64,000 bases of DNA from Clavibacter californiensis. GTDB lineage: Bacteria; Actinomycetota; Actinomycetes; Actinomycetales; Microbacteriaceae. The position numbers were made by a program, and so were the translations under genes. Below the pieces are notes generated by a model that did no database searches, was not told where the DNA came from, and saw only the letters and a program-made list of their open reading frames with translations. Below, one piece after another: positions 8,484-17,461 of the stretch; the first letter of the stretch is position 1, and each line of letters begins with the position of its first letter. The stretch covers positions 1,860,001 through 1,924,000 of the forward strand of contig NZ_CP040792.1 in NCBI RefSeq assembly GCF_021952865.1, given 5' to 3'.

Positions 8484-10996
8484 CCGACCTCGACGCCGTG
8501 GGTCTCGGTCGCCGCGAGCGCTGGAGCGTCGAGCCGCGCCCGCTGCCGGGCGAGCGCTCGGGCGGGCCCGGCGGCCGCGGCCGCCGTCCCGGCGCCGGCC
8601 GCGCCGCCGCACGATGGCCGCTCACCGCCGCGCTGGGCGTCGCCCTCCTCGCGGGAGCCGCCAGCCTGCACCTGCTCGTGGAGCCGGGCGCCTGGTTCCT
8701 GCTCTGCGTCGTGGTCGTCGCCGCCGTGCTCGGGACCGCGGCCATGCTCCGCTCCGTCGGGGTGCCGCGCCTGCTCGCGTCCGCCGGCGGCCTCGTGCTC
8801 CTCGTGCTCCTCCTGACGCTCGTCTTCGCGGCGCGCACCGCCGTCCTCGGCGTGATCCCCACCCCGGACACCGTGCGCACGCTCCTCGCCGTCGGCGATC
8901 AGGCGAGCGGCGAGATCTACCGGCGCTCGGCGCCCGTGCCGCCGCTCGCCTCAATCGTCTTCGTGATCGTGGCCGCGGTCGGAGCCCTCGCGGTCGTGCT
9001 CGACGTGCTCGCGCACGCGCTGCGCGTCCCCGCCGTCACCGGGCTCCCGCTCCTCGTGCTCGTCTCGGTCCCCGGGGCCGTCCTCGTGGGCGAGTTCTCG
9101 ATCGCGTCCTTCGCCGTCACGGCGCTCGCCTGGTTCGCGGTGCTCGCCGCCGACGCGCGCGAGAGCGACCGGGAGGGCGGCTGGATGGGATCCGGCCTCC
9201 TCGGGGTGTCCCGGCCCGCGCCACCGCCCGCTCCGCTCCGCGCCGCGCACGGCCGGTCGGCGGGATCCGCGCGCACGACGCTCGTGTCCGCGGGCGCGCT
9301 CGCGGGCGGTGCGGTCGTCCTCTCCCTCGTCGTGCCCGCGATCGTCCCGGGCCTCACGTCGGCTACGTTCCCGACGGCGTCCGGCGCAGGACAGGGCGGC
9401 TCGCGCGTCGTCAACCCGATCCTCGACCTCGGCGACGACCTCCGCCGCCCCGTCGACGTGGAGGCGCTCCGCTACTCGACCGCGTCCCTCACGCCCCTCT
9501 ACTTCAAGGTCACGACGCTCTCGCGCTTCGAGGGCGACGAGTGGGCGCCATCGCCGTTGCGCCCGCCGGACGGGAACACCGTCGACGAGATCGGGCCGGA
9601 CCTCGGATCCGGATCGGACGTCCCCGCCGAAGAGGTCGAGGCCCGCGTGCAGGTCGAGGGCTCCTCGAGCGCCTGGTTGCCCGCGCCCTACGCGCCCCGC
9701 AGCGTCACCGGGCTCGAGGGGTCATGGCGCTGGTCGGAGCAGGGCCTCGCGATCCGCTCGTCCGACTCCGACAGCCGCGACCAGAGCTACACCGTGACGA
9801 GCGAGCTGCCCCGACCCGAGCGCGCGCAGCTGGAGGCCGTGGCGCCCGCGACCGACGACGACCTCGAGCCGTACCTGCAGATCCCCGAGGGCACCCCGGC
9901 CATCGTCGCCTCGACCACCGCCGACGTGCTCGCGGGCATCGACACGCCCTACGACCAGGCGCTCGCGCTCCAGGAGTTCTTCACGGGCGGGCAGTTCCGC
10001 TACTCGGAGGACGCGCCCGTCCAGCAGGGCTACGACGGCAGCGGCGTCGACGTCGTGGGGGAGTTCCTCCGCGTGCGCTCGGGCTACTGCGTGCACTTCG
10101 CGTCGGCCATGGCGATCATGGCGCGCGAGGCGGGCATCCCGTCGCGCGTGGCCGTGGGCTACCTGCCGGGCGACCAGGTCGGGCGCGACGGCGACCTCAT
10201 CACCTACCGCGTCGGATCCCACGACCTGCACTCGTGGCCCGAGCTGTACTTCTCCGGCATCGGCTGGATCGCGTTCGAGCCGACGCCGGGCCGCGGCCAG
10301 GCCGCGCCCTACGCCCAGCCGTCGGCCGCGCCGACCGCCCCGCCCACGCCCTCGGCGACGCCGAGCGCAACCGCTGAGGCGACGCCCTCCGCGACGCCCG
10401 CGCCCACCGCGTCGGCCGCGCCCGGCGTGAGCGGCACCGCGGGCGTCCGGATCCCGTGGGCCGCCCTCGGCACGGTCGCCCTCGTGCTCCTGGTGCTCGC
10501 CCTCCTCGCGACCCCCGCCCTGCTGCGTCGGGCCCGCCGCTCCGGCCGACTGTGCGCCCTCGAGACGGGGGCCGCCGCCGCGGGCACGGCCTGGCGCGAG
10601 GTGGAGGACCAGGCGGTCGACCTCGGGCTCCGCGTGCCGGACACCGAGTCGCCCCGCGAGCTCGGCCGCCGCCTCCAGGGTGACGACCCGTCCCTCGCCG
10701 ACCCGATCGCGCTCCTGGTCACCGCGCGCGAGCGGGAGCGCTTCGCCCGCGCCGACGCGCCGGTGGATTCCGCGGCCGGAGCCGCGCAGGCCGCGGCGCT
10801 CGTCGCGCTGGGTGACGCGCTGCGCGCCCGCGCGGGCCGCGTCGATCGGATCCTCGCCCTCGTCGCCCCGCGCTCGCTCGTCCGCCGCCGCCCTCGGGAC
10901 GACGACGGGCCGGACGACGGGACCGCGGGCGCGCCACCGGCCCGACCGGTCGCCGGACCGCCCGCGTCGGACGCCCCTCGTACACTCGGGGGATGA
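8480..10996 (+). CDS. transglutaminase-like membrane protein (TgpA type)
   Basis: The protein has 838 residues. About six N-terminal transmembrane helices (DUF3488-type) precede an extracytoplasmic transglutaminase-like domain with catalytic Cys537 (SGYCVHFASAMA) and His584 (HDLHSWPEL), and the FEPTPG motif that usually follows. A Pro/Thr/Ser/Ala linker leads to a seventh helix (about residues 655-675) and a cytoplasmic tail like DUF4129. The ATG overlaps the DUF58 stop as ATGA. Cell-surface remodelling is the usual suggestion for this family; no substrate is known. The C-terminal coding end holds the recG promoter. Confidence 0.9.
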   Translation: MTDLDAVGLGRRERWSVEPRPLPGERSGGPGGRGRRPGAGRAAARWPLTAALGVALLAGAASLHLLVEPGAWFLLCVVVVAAVLGTAAMLRSVGVPRLLASAGGLVLLVLLLTLVFAARTAVLGVIPTPDTVRTLLAVGDQASGEIYRRSAPVPPLASIVFVIVAAVGALAVVLDVLAHALRVPAVTGLPLLVLVSVPGAVLVGEFSIASFAVTALAWFAVLAADARESDREGGWMGSGLLGVSRPAPPPAPLRAAHGRSAGSARTTLVSAGALAGGAVVLSLVVPAIVPGLTSATFPTASGAGQGGSRVVNPILDLGDDLRRPVDVEALRYSTASLTPLYFKVTTLSRFEGDEWAPSPLRPPDGNTVDEIGPDLGSGSDVPAEEVEARVQVEGSSSAWLPAPYAPRSVTGLEGSWRWSEQGLAIRSSDSDSRDQSYTVTSELPRPERAQLEAVAPATDDDLEPYLQIPEGTPAIVASTTADVLAGIDTPYDQALALQEFFTGGQFRYSEDAPVQQGYDGSGVDVVGEFLRVRSGYCVHFASAMAIMAREAGIPSRVAVGYLPGDQVGRDGDLITYRVGSHDLHSWPELYFSGIGWIAFEPTPGRGQAAPYAQPSAAPTAPPTPSATPSATAEATPSATPAPTASAAPGVSGTAGVRIPWAALGTVALVLLVLALLATPALLRRARRSGRLCALETGAAAAGTAWREVEDQAVDLGLRVPDTESPRELGRRLQGDDPSLADPIALLVTARERERFARADAPVDSAAGAAQAAALVALGDALRARAGRVDRILALVAPRSLVRRRPRDDDGPDDGTAGAPPARPVAGPPASDAPRTLGG
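10981..10986 (+). promoter_or_regulatory. -10 box of recG inside the transglutaminase gene
   Basis: TACACT lies exactly 6 nt before the recG ATG at 10993, within the last codons of the upstream gene. recG can therefore be both coupled to the operon and transcribed on its own as a leaderless message. Confidence 0.5.
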
Positions 10997-13176
10997 CCGG
11001 ATCCGACGCCGCGCTCGCGGGCGTCGTGGGCGGCCGCACCGCCGGCGTGATGCAGAAGGCGTTCGGCCTGCGCACGGTGGCCGACCTCCTCGAGCACCTC
11101 CCGCGCCGCTACGCCCGCCGCGGCGAGCTCACGGCCCTGGCCGAGCTGCCCGTCGACCAGCAGGCCACCATCGTCGCCGAGGTGCGCGAGGTCCGCGAGC
11201 GGCCCATGCGCGCCCGGCGCGGCAGCATCCTCGAGGTGCGGATCACCGACGGCCGCGGCTTCCTCACCCTCACCTTCTTCAACCAGGCGTGGCGCGCGAA
11301 GGACCTGGTTCCCGGCGTCCGCGGGATCTTCGCGGGCAAGGTCAGCGACTACCGCGGCGCCCTGCAGCTCGCCCACCCCGACTACGAGCTGTTCGACGCC
11401 CACGAGGGCCCCGAGCTCTCCGGCGGCGAGCCCGACGCGGCCGCGCGCCGCTGGGCCGAGATGCCCATCCCCATCTACCCGGCCACCGCCTCCATGGCGA
11501 GCTGGCAGGTCGCGAAGTCGGTGGAGCTGGTGCTCGACGCGGTCGACGACCTCGAGGACCCGATCCCCGCCGACGTGCGCGCCGAGCGCGGCCTGCTCCC
11601 GTACCGCGAGGCGCTCGAGGGCGTGCACCGCCCCGAGAAGGACGTCGACTGGCGCCGCGGCCGCGACGCCCTGCGCTTCCAGGAGGCGTTCGTCCTCCAG
11701 ACCGCGCTCCTGCAGCGGCGCCAGGCGGCGCGCGCGCTGCCGGCCACGCCGCGGATCTCGACCCCCGGCGGCCACCTCGACCAGCTCGACGCGCAGCTGC
11801 CCTTCGAGCTCACGGGCGACCAGCGGCTCGTGGGCGAGGAGATCGCCACCGACATGGCGCGCACCTGGCCCATGAACCGGCTCGTGCAGGGCGAGGTCGG
11901 CTCCGGCAAGACGCTCGTCGCGCTCCGGGCGATGCTCGCGGTGGCCGACACGGGAGGCCAGTCGGCGCTGCTCGCGCCCACCGAGGTGCTCGCGAGCCAG
12001 CACCTGCGCTCGCTCACGGCGTCGCTCGGTCCCGACCTCGCGGCCGAGCTCATGCCGACCCTGCTCACCGGCCAGCTCTCGACCGCCGAGCGCAAGCGCG
12101 CGCTGCTGCGCATCGTCAGCGGCCAGGCCCGCATCGTCGTCGGCACGCACGCGCTCCTCGGCGACCGCGTCGAGTTCCTCGACCTGGGCCTCGTCGTGGT
12201 CGACGAGCAGCACCGCTTCGGCGTCGACCAGCGCGAGGCGCTCCGGCGGAAGGGAGGCACGCCGCCGCACGTCCTCGTGCTCACGGCCACGCCCATCCCG
12301 CGCACGGTCGCGATGACGGTGTTCGGCGACCTCGACGTCTCGACCATCGCCGAGCTGCCGAGCGGGCGGCAGCCCATCGAGTCGTTCGTCGTCCCGCTGC
12401 ACGAGCAGCCGCGGTGGATCGAGCGGGTGTGGGAGCGCACGGCGGAGGAGATCCAGAAGGGCCGGCAGGCGTTCGTGGTCTGCCCGGCGATCGACCCGCA
12501 GGATCCCGACGCGGAGGACGAGGACGCGTCCGAGGGCGCCGACGACGCGCCGACCCGGCCCGCGCTCGCGACCGTCACCGAGGTCGACGCCCTCCTCGCG
12601 GCGCACCCGCGCCTCGGATCCGTCCGCCGGGCCGTGCTGCACGGCCGCATGTCGGGGGAGGAGAAGGACCGCGTCATGCGCGCGTTCTCCTCGGGCGACA
12701 TCGACCTCATCGTGGCCACCACCGTCATCGAGGTGGGCGTCGACGTGCCGAACGCCTCGACCATGGTGATCCTCGACGCCGACCGCTTCGGCGTCTCGCA
12801 GCTGCACCAGCTCCGCGGCCGCGTGGGTCGCGGCGGCGTGCCCGGCCTCTGCCTCATGGTCACGCACGCCGAGCCCGAGACGGTCGCCCGCGAGCGGGCG
12901 GACGCCGTCGCCGCGACCCTCGACGGCTTCGAGCTCGCCCGCGTCGACCTCGAGCTCCGCCGCGAGGGCAACGTCCTCGGCACGAACCAGTCCGGCGGAC
13001 GCTCCTCGCTCCGGCTGCTGCGCGTCGCGCAGGACGGCGACCTCATCGAGTCCGCGCGCGAGCACGCCCACGACGTGCTCGAGGCGTCGCCGGACCTCCA
13101 GGGCCACCCCGCGCTCGCCCGCGCGCTCGCCCGTCGGCTCGACGACGAGGAGCGCGCCTTCCTCGACAAGAACTAG
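10993..13176 (+). CDS. recG: ATP-dependent DNA helicase RecG
   Basis: RecG reverses stalled replication forks and migrates Holliday junctions. The 727-residue protein has the N-terminal wedge with OB fold (VRITDGRGFLTLTFFNQAW), Walker A GEVGSGKT (Lys306), the DEQH box at residues 404-407 (DEQHRFG), motif III TATPIPRT, and the helicase C-terminal motifs (TTVIEVGVDVPNA, QLRGRVGRG). The ATG at 10993 overlaps the preceding stop (ATGA). Between domains lies an acidic insertion (about residues 503-520, rich in Asp/Glu). Strand and order match the recG-coaD block of other actinobacteria except that rsmD is missing from it. Confidence 0.97.
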   Translation: MTGSDAALAGVVGGRTAGVMQKAFGLRTVADLLEHLPRRYARRGELTALAELPVDQQATIVAEVREVRERPMRARRGSILEVRITDGRGFLTLTFFNQAWRAKDLVPGVRGIFAGKVSDYRGALQLAHPDYELFDAHEGPELSGGEPDAAARRWAEMPIPIYPATASMASWQVAKSVELVLDAVDDLEDPIPADVRAERGLLPYREALEGVHRPEKDVDWRRGRDALRFQEAFVLQTALLQRRQAARALPATPRISTPGGHLDQLDAQLPFELTGDQRLVGEEIATDMARTWPMNRLVQGEVGSGKTLVALRAMLAVADTGGQSALLAPTEVLASQHLRSLTASLGPDLAAELMPTLLTGQLSTAERKRALLRIVSGQARIVVGTHALLGDRVEFLDLGLVVVDEQHRFGVDQREALRRKGGTPPHVLVLTATPIPRTVAMTVFGDLDVSTIAELPSGRQPIESFVVPLHEQPRWIERVWERTAEEIQKGRQAFVVCPAIDPQDPDAEDEDASEGADDAPTRPALATVTEVDALLAAHPRLGSVRRAVLHGRMSGEEKDRVMRAFSSGDIDLIVATTVIEVGVDVPNASTMVILDADRFGVSQLHQLRGRVGRGGVPGLCLMVTHAEPETVARERADAVAATLDGFELARVDLELRREGNVLGTNQSGGRSSLRLLRVAQDGDLIESAREHAHDVLEASPDLQGHPALARALARRLDDEERAFLDKN

Positions 13177-13190
13177 GGGAGCGCCCGCCG

Positions 13191-13196
13191 TAGGCT
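13191..13196 (+). promoter_or_regulatory. -10 box of coaD
   Basis: TAGGCT lies exactly 6 nt before the ATG at 13203 in the 26-bp gap after recG. No ribosome binding site is present, as expected for a leaderless message. Confidence 0.6.
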
Positions 13197-13202
13197 GGCG
13201 GG

Positions 13203-13694
13203 ATGCAGCGGATCGCCGTCGTCCCCGGATCGTTCGACCCCGTCACGCTCGGGCACCTCGACGTGATCCGCCGGGCCGCCCGCCTGTACGACGAGCTCGT
13301 CGTGCTGGTGGTGCACAACCCCGGCAAGACCCCCATGCTGCCGCTCGAGGAGCGCGTCGCCCTCATCGAGCGCGTGAGCCGCGACGCCGGCCTCCCGGAC
13401 ACGGTCCGCGTCGACTCCTGGGGCGCCGGCCTCCTCGTCGACTACTGCCGGCAGGTGGGCGCGACCGTCCTCGTCAAGGGCGTCCGCTCGCAGCTCGACG
13501 TGACGTACGAGACGCCCATGGCCCTCGTCAACCGCGACCTCGCGGACGTCGAGACCGTGCTGCTGCTGCCGGATCCCGCGCACGCCCACGTGTCCAGCTC
13601 GCTCGTGCGCCAGGTCGAGGCGCTCGGCGGCGACGTGGCGCCGTACGTGCCGGCGGCCGTCGCGGAGGCGCTGGCCGTCCGGCGGGCCGGCTGA
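13203..13694 (+). CDS. coaD: phosphopantetheine adenylyltransferase
   Basis: CoaD transfers AMP to 4'-phosphopantetheine, the penultimate step of coenzyme A synthesis. The protein is 163 residues, the usual size. The nucleotidyltransferase signature TLGH is at residues 15-18 after VVPGSFDP, and the second half holds the [15 protein letters not shown] motif. The start is fixed by the -10 box 6 nt upstream. Confidence 0.96.
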   Translation: MQRIAVVPGSFDPVTLGHLDVIRRAARLYDELVVLVVHNPGKTPMLPLEERVALIERVSRDAGLPDTVRVDSWGAGLLVDYCRQVGATVLVKGVRSQLDVTYETPMALVNRDLADVETVLLLPDPAHAHVSSSLVRQVEALGGDVAPYVPAAVAEALAVRRAG

Positions 13695-13701
13695 CGCCCC
13701 G

Positions 13702-13707
13702 TAGGAT
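13702..13707 (+). promoter_or_regulatory. -10 box of the DUF177-rpmF unit
   Basis: TAGGAT lies exactly 6 nt before the GTG at 13714, in a 19-bp gap after coaD. It should drive DUF177 (leaderless), rpmF and possibly rnc. Confidence 0.6.
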
Positions 13708-13713
13708 CTACGG

Positions 13714-14286
13714 GTGTCCAGGTTCCAGAAGACCCCATTCACGGTCCACGTCCACGACATCGTGCACCGTCCCGGGGAGATGCGCGAGCTCGACCTGACC
13801 ATCGTCACCCCCGAGCGCATGGGGGAGGGCCTCATCGCCGTGCCCGCGGGTCGCGAGATGCGCGTGCATGTCCGCCTCGAGTCCCTGCACGACGGCATCC
13901 TGGTCACCGGCGAGGTCGACACGGTGGCCGACGGCCAGTCCGCGCGCACGCTCGCCGACATGCAGGAGCGTGTCCAAGTCGATTTCGCGGAGCTATTCGC
14001 GTATGGTCTTGATGAAGCTTTCGACTACCAGGTCCAGGACGAGCACGTGGACCTGGAGCCGGTCATCCGGGATGCGGTGGTCCTTTCACTGCCGTTCCAG
14101 CCCGAAGTGCCGGGCGAGGACCTCGATCTCGATCTGGGTCCCGGCATCAGCCTGGTCCTGGCGGACTCCGACCCGGAACCCGTGATCGATCAGCGCTGGG
14201 CAGCCCTGTCCGGCTTCCGAGCTTCCGAAGACAGCGGTGCGGCGCGTGAAGACGCCGACACCGAAACGCAGAGAGATGAGAGTTGA
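13714..14286 (+). CDS. YceD/DUF177 family protein
   Basis: DUF177 proteins sit next to rpmF throughout bacteria and are linked to 23S rRNA and large-subunit maturation. The 190-residue protein keeps the family shape: N-terminal PGEMRELDL, a central beta region, the VDFAELFAYGLDEAFDY block and an acidic tail DLEPVIRDAVVLSLPF. The cysteine pair commonly found just before the FxELF block is absent (here GQSARTLADMQ). GTG 13714 is fixed by the -10 box 6 nt upstream. The gene ends 3 nt before rpmF. Confidence 0.88.
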   Translation: MSRFQKTPFTVHVHDIVHRPGEMRELDLTIVTPERMGEGLIAVPAGREMRVHVRLESLHDGILVTGEVDTVADGQSARTLADMQERVQVDFAELFAYGLDEAFDYQVQDEHVDLEPVIRDAVVLSLPFQPEVPGEDLDLDLGPGISLVLADSDPEPVIDQRWAALSGFRASEDSGAAREDADTETQRDES

Positions 14287-14289
14287 CCC

Positions 14290-14493
14290 ATGGCTGTACC
14301 CAAGAGAAAGATGTCCCGATCCAACACGCGCGCGCGTCGCTCGCAGTGGAAGGCCGAGGCTCCCACGCTCGTCAAGACCATCGAGAACGGCAAGGTCGTC
14401 TACTCCATGCCTCACCGCGCCCGCGTGGTCGAGGACGCCGCCGGCACCCCCCTGTACATGGAGTACAAGGGCCGCAAGGTCGCCGACGTCTAG
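14290..14493 (+). CDS. rpmF: 50S ribosomal protein L32
   Basis: L32 is a small protein of the large subunit. The 67-residue sequence begins [18 protein letters not shown], the invariant L32 start. It has no cysteines, so it is the zinc-free form. Start ATG 14290 lies 3 nt after the DUF177 stop with the purine stretch AGAGATGAGAG upstream. rnc follows after 25 nt. Confidence 0.96.
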   Translation: MAVPKRKMSRSNTRARRSQWKAEAPTLVKTIENGKVVYSMPHRARVVEDAAGTPLYMEYKGRKVADV

Positions 14494-14518
14494 CCGCGAT
14501 CCGCTCGGCACGTCGGAC

Positions 14519-15235
14519 ATGACCGACACCCAGGGATCCCGCGTCCACGGCGACCGCGACGCGCTCCGGCGCCTCCTCGCCGTGGACGTGAGCCCCGAGC
14601 TCCTCGAGCTCGCGCTCACCCACCGCTCGTACGCGTACGAGCACGGCGGCATCCCGCACAACGAGCGCCTCGAGTTCCTCGGCGACTCCATCCTCGGGCA
14701 GGCCGTCACGGTCATGCTCTACCTCGAGAACCCCGACCTCGACGAGGGCGAGCTCGCCAAGCGGCGCGCCAGCCTCGTCTCGAGCGTCGCCCTCGCGGAG
14801 GTCGCCACGCGCATCGGGCTCGGCGAGCACCTGCTGCTCGGGCGCGGCGAGGAGCTCACGGGCGGCCGCGCCAAGTCGTCGATCCTCGCCGACACGGTCG
14901 AGGCCATCATCGGCGCCGCGTACCTCGACGCCGGCGGAGAGGCCGCGACCGGTCTCGTGCTGCGTCTCATCGCGCCGCTCCTCGAGGACCCGGCGCGATT
15001 CGGCGCCGCCATGGACCCGAAGACCGCGCTCCAGGAGAGCGCCGCGCGCCAGGGCCTGCCCGCACCCGTCTACGTCGTGCGCGACAGCGGACCCGATCAC
15101 AGCAAGCGCTTCCACGCCGTCGTCACCGTGGGCGACGTCGTCCGCACGACGGGCGAGGGAACCAGCAAGAAGCAGGCCGAGATGACGGCCGCGCTCGAGG
15201 CGTGGACCCGCCTCGAGGCGCGCACCACGGCCTGA
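14519..15235 (+). CDS. rnc: ribonuclease III
   Basis: RNase III cleaves double-stranded RNA in rRNA and mRNA processing. The 238-residue protein has the signature NERLEFLGDS (residues 48-57), the second acidic motif DTVEAIIGAAYLD, and a C-terminal dsRNA-binding domain (KTALQESAARQG to TSKKQAEMTAALEA). The ATG at 14519 lies 25 nt after rpmF with no clear Shine-Dalgarno. A position upstream in the same frame is unlikely because the added residues come from the rpmF region. Confidence 0.96.
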   Translation: MTDTQGSRVHGDRDALRRLLAVDVSPELLELALTHRSYAYEHGGIPHNERLEFLGDSILGQAVTVMLYLENPDLDEGELAKRRASLVSSVALAEVATRIGLGEHLLLGRGEELTGGRAKSSILADTVEAIIGAAYLDAGGEAATGLVLRLIAPLLEDPARFGAAMDPKTALQESAARQGLPAPVYVVRDSGPDHSKRFHAVVTVGDVVRTTGEGTSKKQAEMTAALEAWTRLEARTTA

Positions 15236-15241
15236 CCCGCC

Positions 15242-16177
15242 GTGCCCGAGCTCCCCGAGGTCGAGGTCGTCCGCGCGGGCCTCGAGCCCGCGGTCGCCGG
15301 CGCGCGCATCACCGGCGTCGAGATCCTCGACGCGCGCTCCCTCAAGCGGCACGATCCGCTCGAGGGCGTGTTCGTCGACCTGCTCGTCGGTCGCGTGATC
15401 ACGTCGGCCGTCCGCCGCGGCAAGTTCCTGTGGCTGCCGCTCGAGCCCGACGCCGCACGCGATGGCACGGGTCCTCGCGCCCTCGTCACCCACCTCGGCA
15501 TGAGCGGGCAGGTGCTCCTCCGCGAGCCCGGCTCCGACCCGGACGGCCTGCTGCGGATCCGCATGGGCATCGAGCACCCGGTGCACGGCGAGCTGGTGGT
15601 CGCGTTCGTCGACCAGCGGATCTTCGGCTCCATGGCCGTCGACCGCCTCGTGGCGACGCCCGACGGGCGCGCGGGAGGACGCGGATCGCCCGCCGCGCTC
15701 GTGCCGACCCAGGTCGCGCACATCGCGCGCGATCCGCTCGACCCGGCCTTCGACGACGAGCTGCTGCTCGACCGGCTGGCCCGGCGGCGCACGGGGATCA
15801 AACGCGCGCTGCTCGACCAGACGCTCGTGAGCGGCATCGGCAACATCTACGCGGACGAGGCGCTGTGGGCCGCGCGGATCCACTACGCGCACCCGACCGA
15901 CGCCCTCGGTCGCGGCCGCGCGCTGCGCCTCCTCGCCGAGGTGCGCCAGGTGCTCGCGCGGGCGCTGGCCGAGGGCGGCACGAGCTTCGACGCGCAGTAC
16001 GTGAACGTCAACGGCGCGTCCGGATACTTCTCGCACTCGCTCCACGCCTACGGCCAGCAGGGGAAGCCGTGCCCGCGCTGCGGCACGCCGATCGTGCGGG
16101 AGGCGTTCATGAACCGCGGGTCGCACCTCTGCCCGCACTGCCAGGTGCTGCCGGATGCGGATGCGGCCATCGCCTGA
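15242..16177 (+). CDS. mutM: formamidopyrimidine-DNA glycosylase
   Basis: MutM (Fpg) removes 8-oxoguanine and formamidopyrimidines. The GTG-initiated protein starts PELPEVEVVR, with Pro2 as the catalytic nucleophile and Glu3 next to it. The helix-two-turn-helix (DQTLVSGIGNIYADEALW) and the C-terminal zinc finger with Cys277, Cys280, Cys297 and Cys300 are complete. At 311 residues it is slightly long because of an insertion around residues 135-150. The start lies 6 nt after rnc. The convergent GNAT gene ends 9 nt downstream. Confidence 0.96.
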   Translation: MPELPEVEVVRAGLEPAVAGARITGVEILDARSLKRHDPLEGVFVDLLVGRVITSAVRRGKFLWLPLEPDAARDGTGPRALVTHLGMSGQVLLREPGSDPDGLLRIRMGIEHPVHGELVVAFVDQRIFGSMAVDRLVATPDGRAGGRGSPAALVPTQVAHIARDPLDPAFDDELLLDRLARRRTGIKRALLDQTLVSGIGNIYADEALWAARIHYAHPTDALGRGRALRLLAEVRQVLARALAEGGTSFDAQYVNVNGASGYFSHSLHAYGQQGKPCPRCGTPIVREAFMNRGSHLCPHCQVLPDADAAIA

Positions 16178-16186
16178 CCCGGACGC

Positions 16187-17305
16187 TCAACGCGCGGGGT
16201 CGACCTCGCGCATCCAGCTCCCGCTCGTGCCCACATGCCGGAAGCCGAGCGCCTCGTTCACGGCGAGCATCGGGCGGTTCTCGTCCGCGTTCCAGGTGAC
16301 GACGCGGTCGGCCTCGGGGGCCACGCGCGCGAGGCGCAGCAGGTTCTCGACCTTGAGGAGCATGCCCAGGCGGTGCCCGCGGTGATCGGCCAGCACGAGC
16401 GTGTCCTGCTGGTAGGTGTACGCGTGGCCGTCGGAACGGCGTCCGCTGGGGGAGACGGCGATCTGGGTGAAGCCCACGAGCCTGCCCGTCCCCACGTGCA
16501 GGGCCGCCGTCGTGAGCCCCGTGCGGCCCGCCGACGCGCGCCGCGCCTCCGCCTCGCGGATCCGGTCGGCATCCCACGGGTCCTCCGCCTGCGGGAGGTC
16601 GCCGGCCGGGGTGTCGGTCGACATGCGCGTGTGCAGCACGGCGAGGTCGTCGAGCAGGTGCTCGGGCGTCGCGTCGACCCAGGACACGACGCGGTAGGCG
16701 TCCCCGGCGACGCGGCGGGCATCGGCGAGGTGGGCAGCCAGCGTCGGGGCGGCGTCGACGGTGTCGAGCGCGCTCGTCCTCGCGGTCTGGCCGAGGCGGT
16801 AGCCGGCGTCGACGACGAAGCGGGCGGACGGGTCGTCGGCGCCGACCGCGCCGATGCCCGTGGGCGAGGGGATGGGCGTCCCGTTCGCCTGGGCGCGGTG
16901 CATCGTGAAGCCCATCAGGGTCCGGCAGCCGTCGTCGAGGGCGATCCGCTCCACGCGCTCCCGGAGCGCCCGGCCGATCCCGCTCCGGCGGTGCTCGGGC
17001 AGCACGGACACGGCCACATCCGAGGTCGTCGGGTCGTTGAGCCAGGTCGAGAGGAGGCCGCGTCCGACGATCCGGCCATCGACCCGGGCGGCGAAGAGGC
17101 GCTTGCGCACGTGATCGACGTCGGCGTAGTCGGCGATCAGCTCCTCCGGCAGCCAGATGAACGCGTCGTGGCCGAGGTCGTGCGACTGCGCGCGGTTGAC
17201 GACGTCGGTGACGGCTACGAAGTCGTCCCAGCCCTCCGCGCCGACCGCCACGGGCGGGCGGACCTCCTCCACGGCGAAGGGGCGGGCGTCGTCGGCGTGC
17301 GGCAT
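16187..17305 (-). CDS. tandem-domain GNAT family N-acetyltransferase
   Basis: The 372-residue protein contains two acetyltransferase folds, like the MshD family: the first with an acetyl-CoA loop RRSGIGRAL (about residue 100) and the second with HRGHRLGMLL (about 320), followed by N-acetyltransferase motif ENRPMLAVNEALGFR. In actinobacteria several two-domain GNAT proteins of this form are known besides mycothiol synthase, so the substrate is open. ATG 17305 has GAGGGAG about 6 nt upstream on the minus strand. The gene is convergent with mutM and divergent from smc. Confidence 0.85.
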   Translation of the reverse strand: MPHADDARPFAVEEVRPPVAVGAEGWDDFVAVTDVVNRAQSHDLGHDAFIWLPEELIADYADVDHVRKRLFAARVDGRIVGRGLLSTWLNDPTTSDVAVSVLPEHRRSGIGRALRERVERIALDDGCRTLMGFTMHRAQANGTPIPSPTGIGAVGADDPSARFVVDAGYRLGQTARTSALDTVDAAPTLAAHLADARRVAGDAYRVVSWVDATPEHLLDDLAVLHTRMSTDTPAGDLPQAEDPWDADRIREAEARRASAGRTGLTTAALHVGTGRLVGFTQIAVSPSGRRSDGHAYTYQQDTLVLADHRGHRLGMLLKVENLLRLARVAPEADRVVTWNADENRPMLAVNEALGFRHVGTSGSWMREVDPAR

Positions 17306-17355
17306 GGTCGGCTCCCTCGTCGGCGTGCGCCGCCGGGACCGGCCCGCGCCCTCCC

Positions 17356-17361
17356 ACGGTA
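17356..17361 (-). promoter_or_regulatory. -10 box of the GNAT gene
   Basis: Read on the minus strand this is TACCGT, about 50 nt before the ATG at 17305. It is one of the few minus-strand promoters here with a true leader and Shine-Dalgarno. Confidence 0.4.
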
Positions 17362-17422
17362 GCGGCGGCCCGCCGGACGGGGAGTGGCGCGCGCGGCTCC
17401 CGGCCCTGGCCCGCCGGTCCGG

Positions 17423-17428
17423 TACCGT
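17423..17428 (+). promoter_or_regulatory. -10 box of smc
   Basis: TACCGT lies 33 nt before GTG 17462. The leader contains AGGAGGG at 17447-17453, one of the best Shine-Dalgarno sequences in the window. Confidence 0.45.
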
Positions 17429-17461
17429 GATCGAGACCATCACGCGAGGAGGGCGACGGGC

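Noticed and set aside
10309-13107. A very long open frame antisense to recG
   Set aside because: High GC removes stop codons from antisense frames. The product is low-complexity (Arg/Ala/Val/Gly/His), with no motif, while the sense strand encodes intact RecG.
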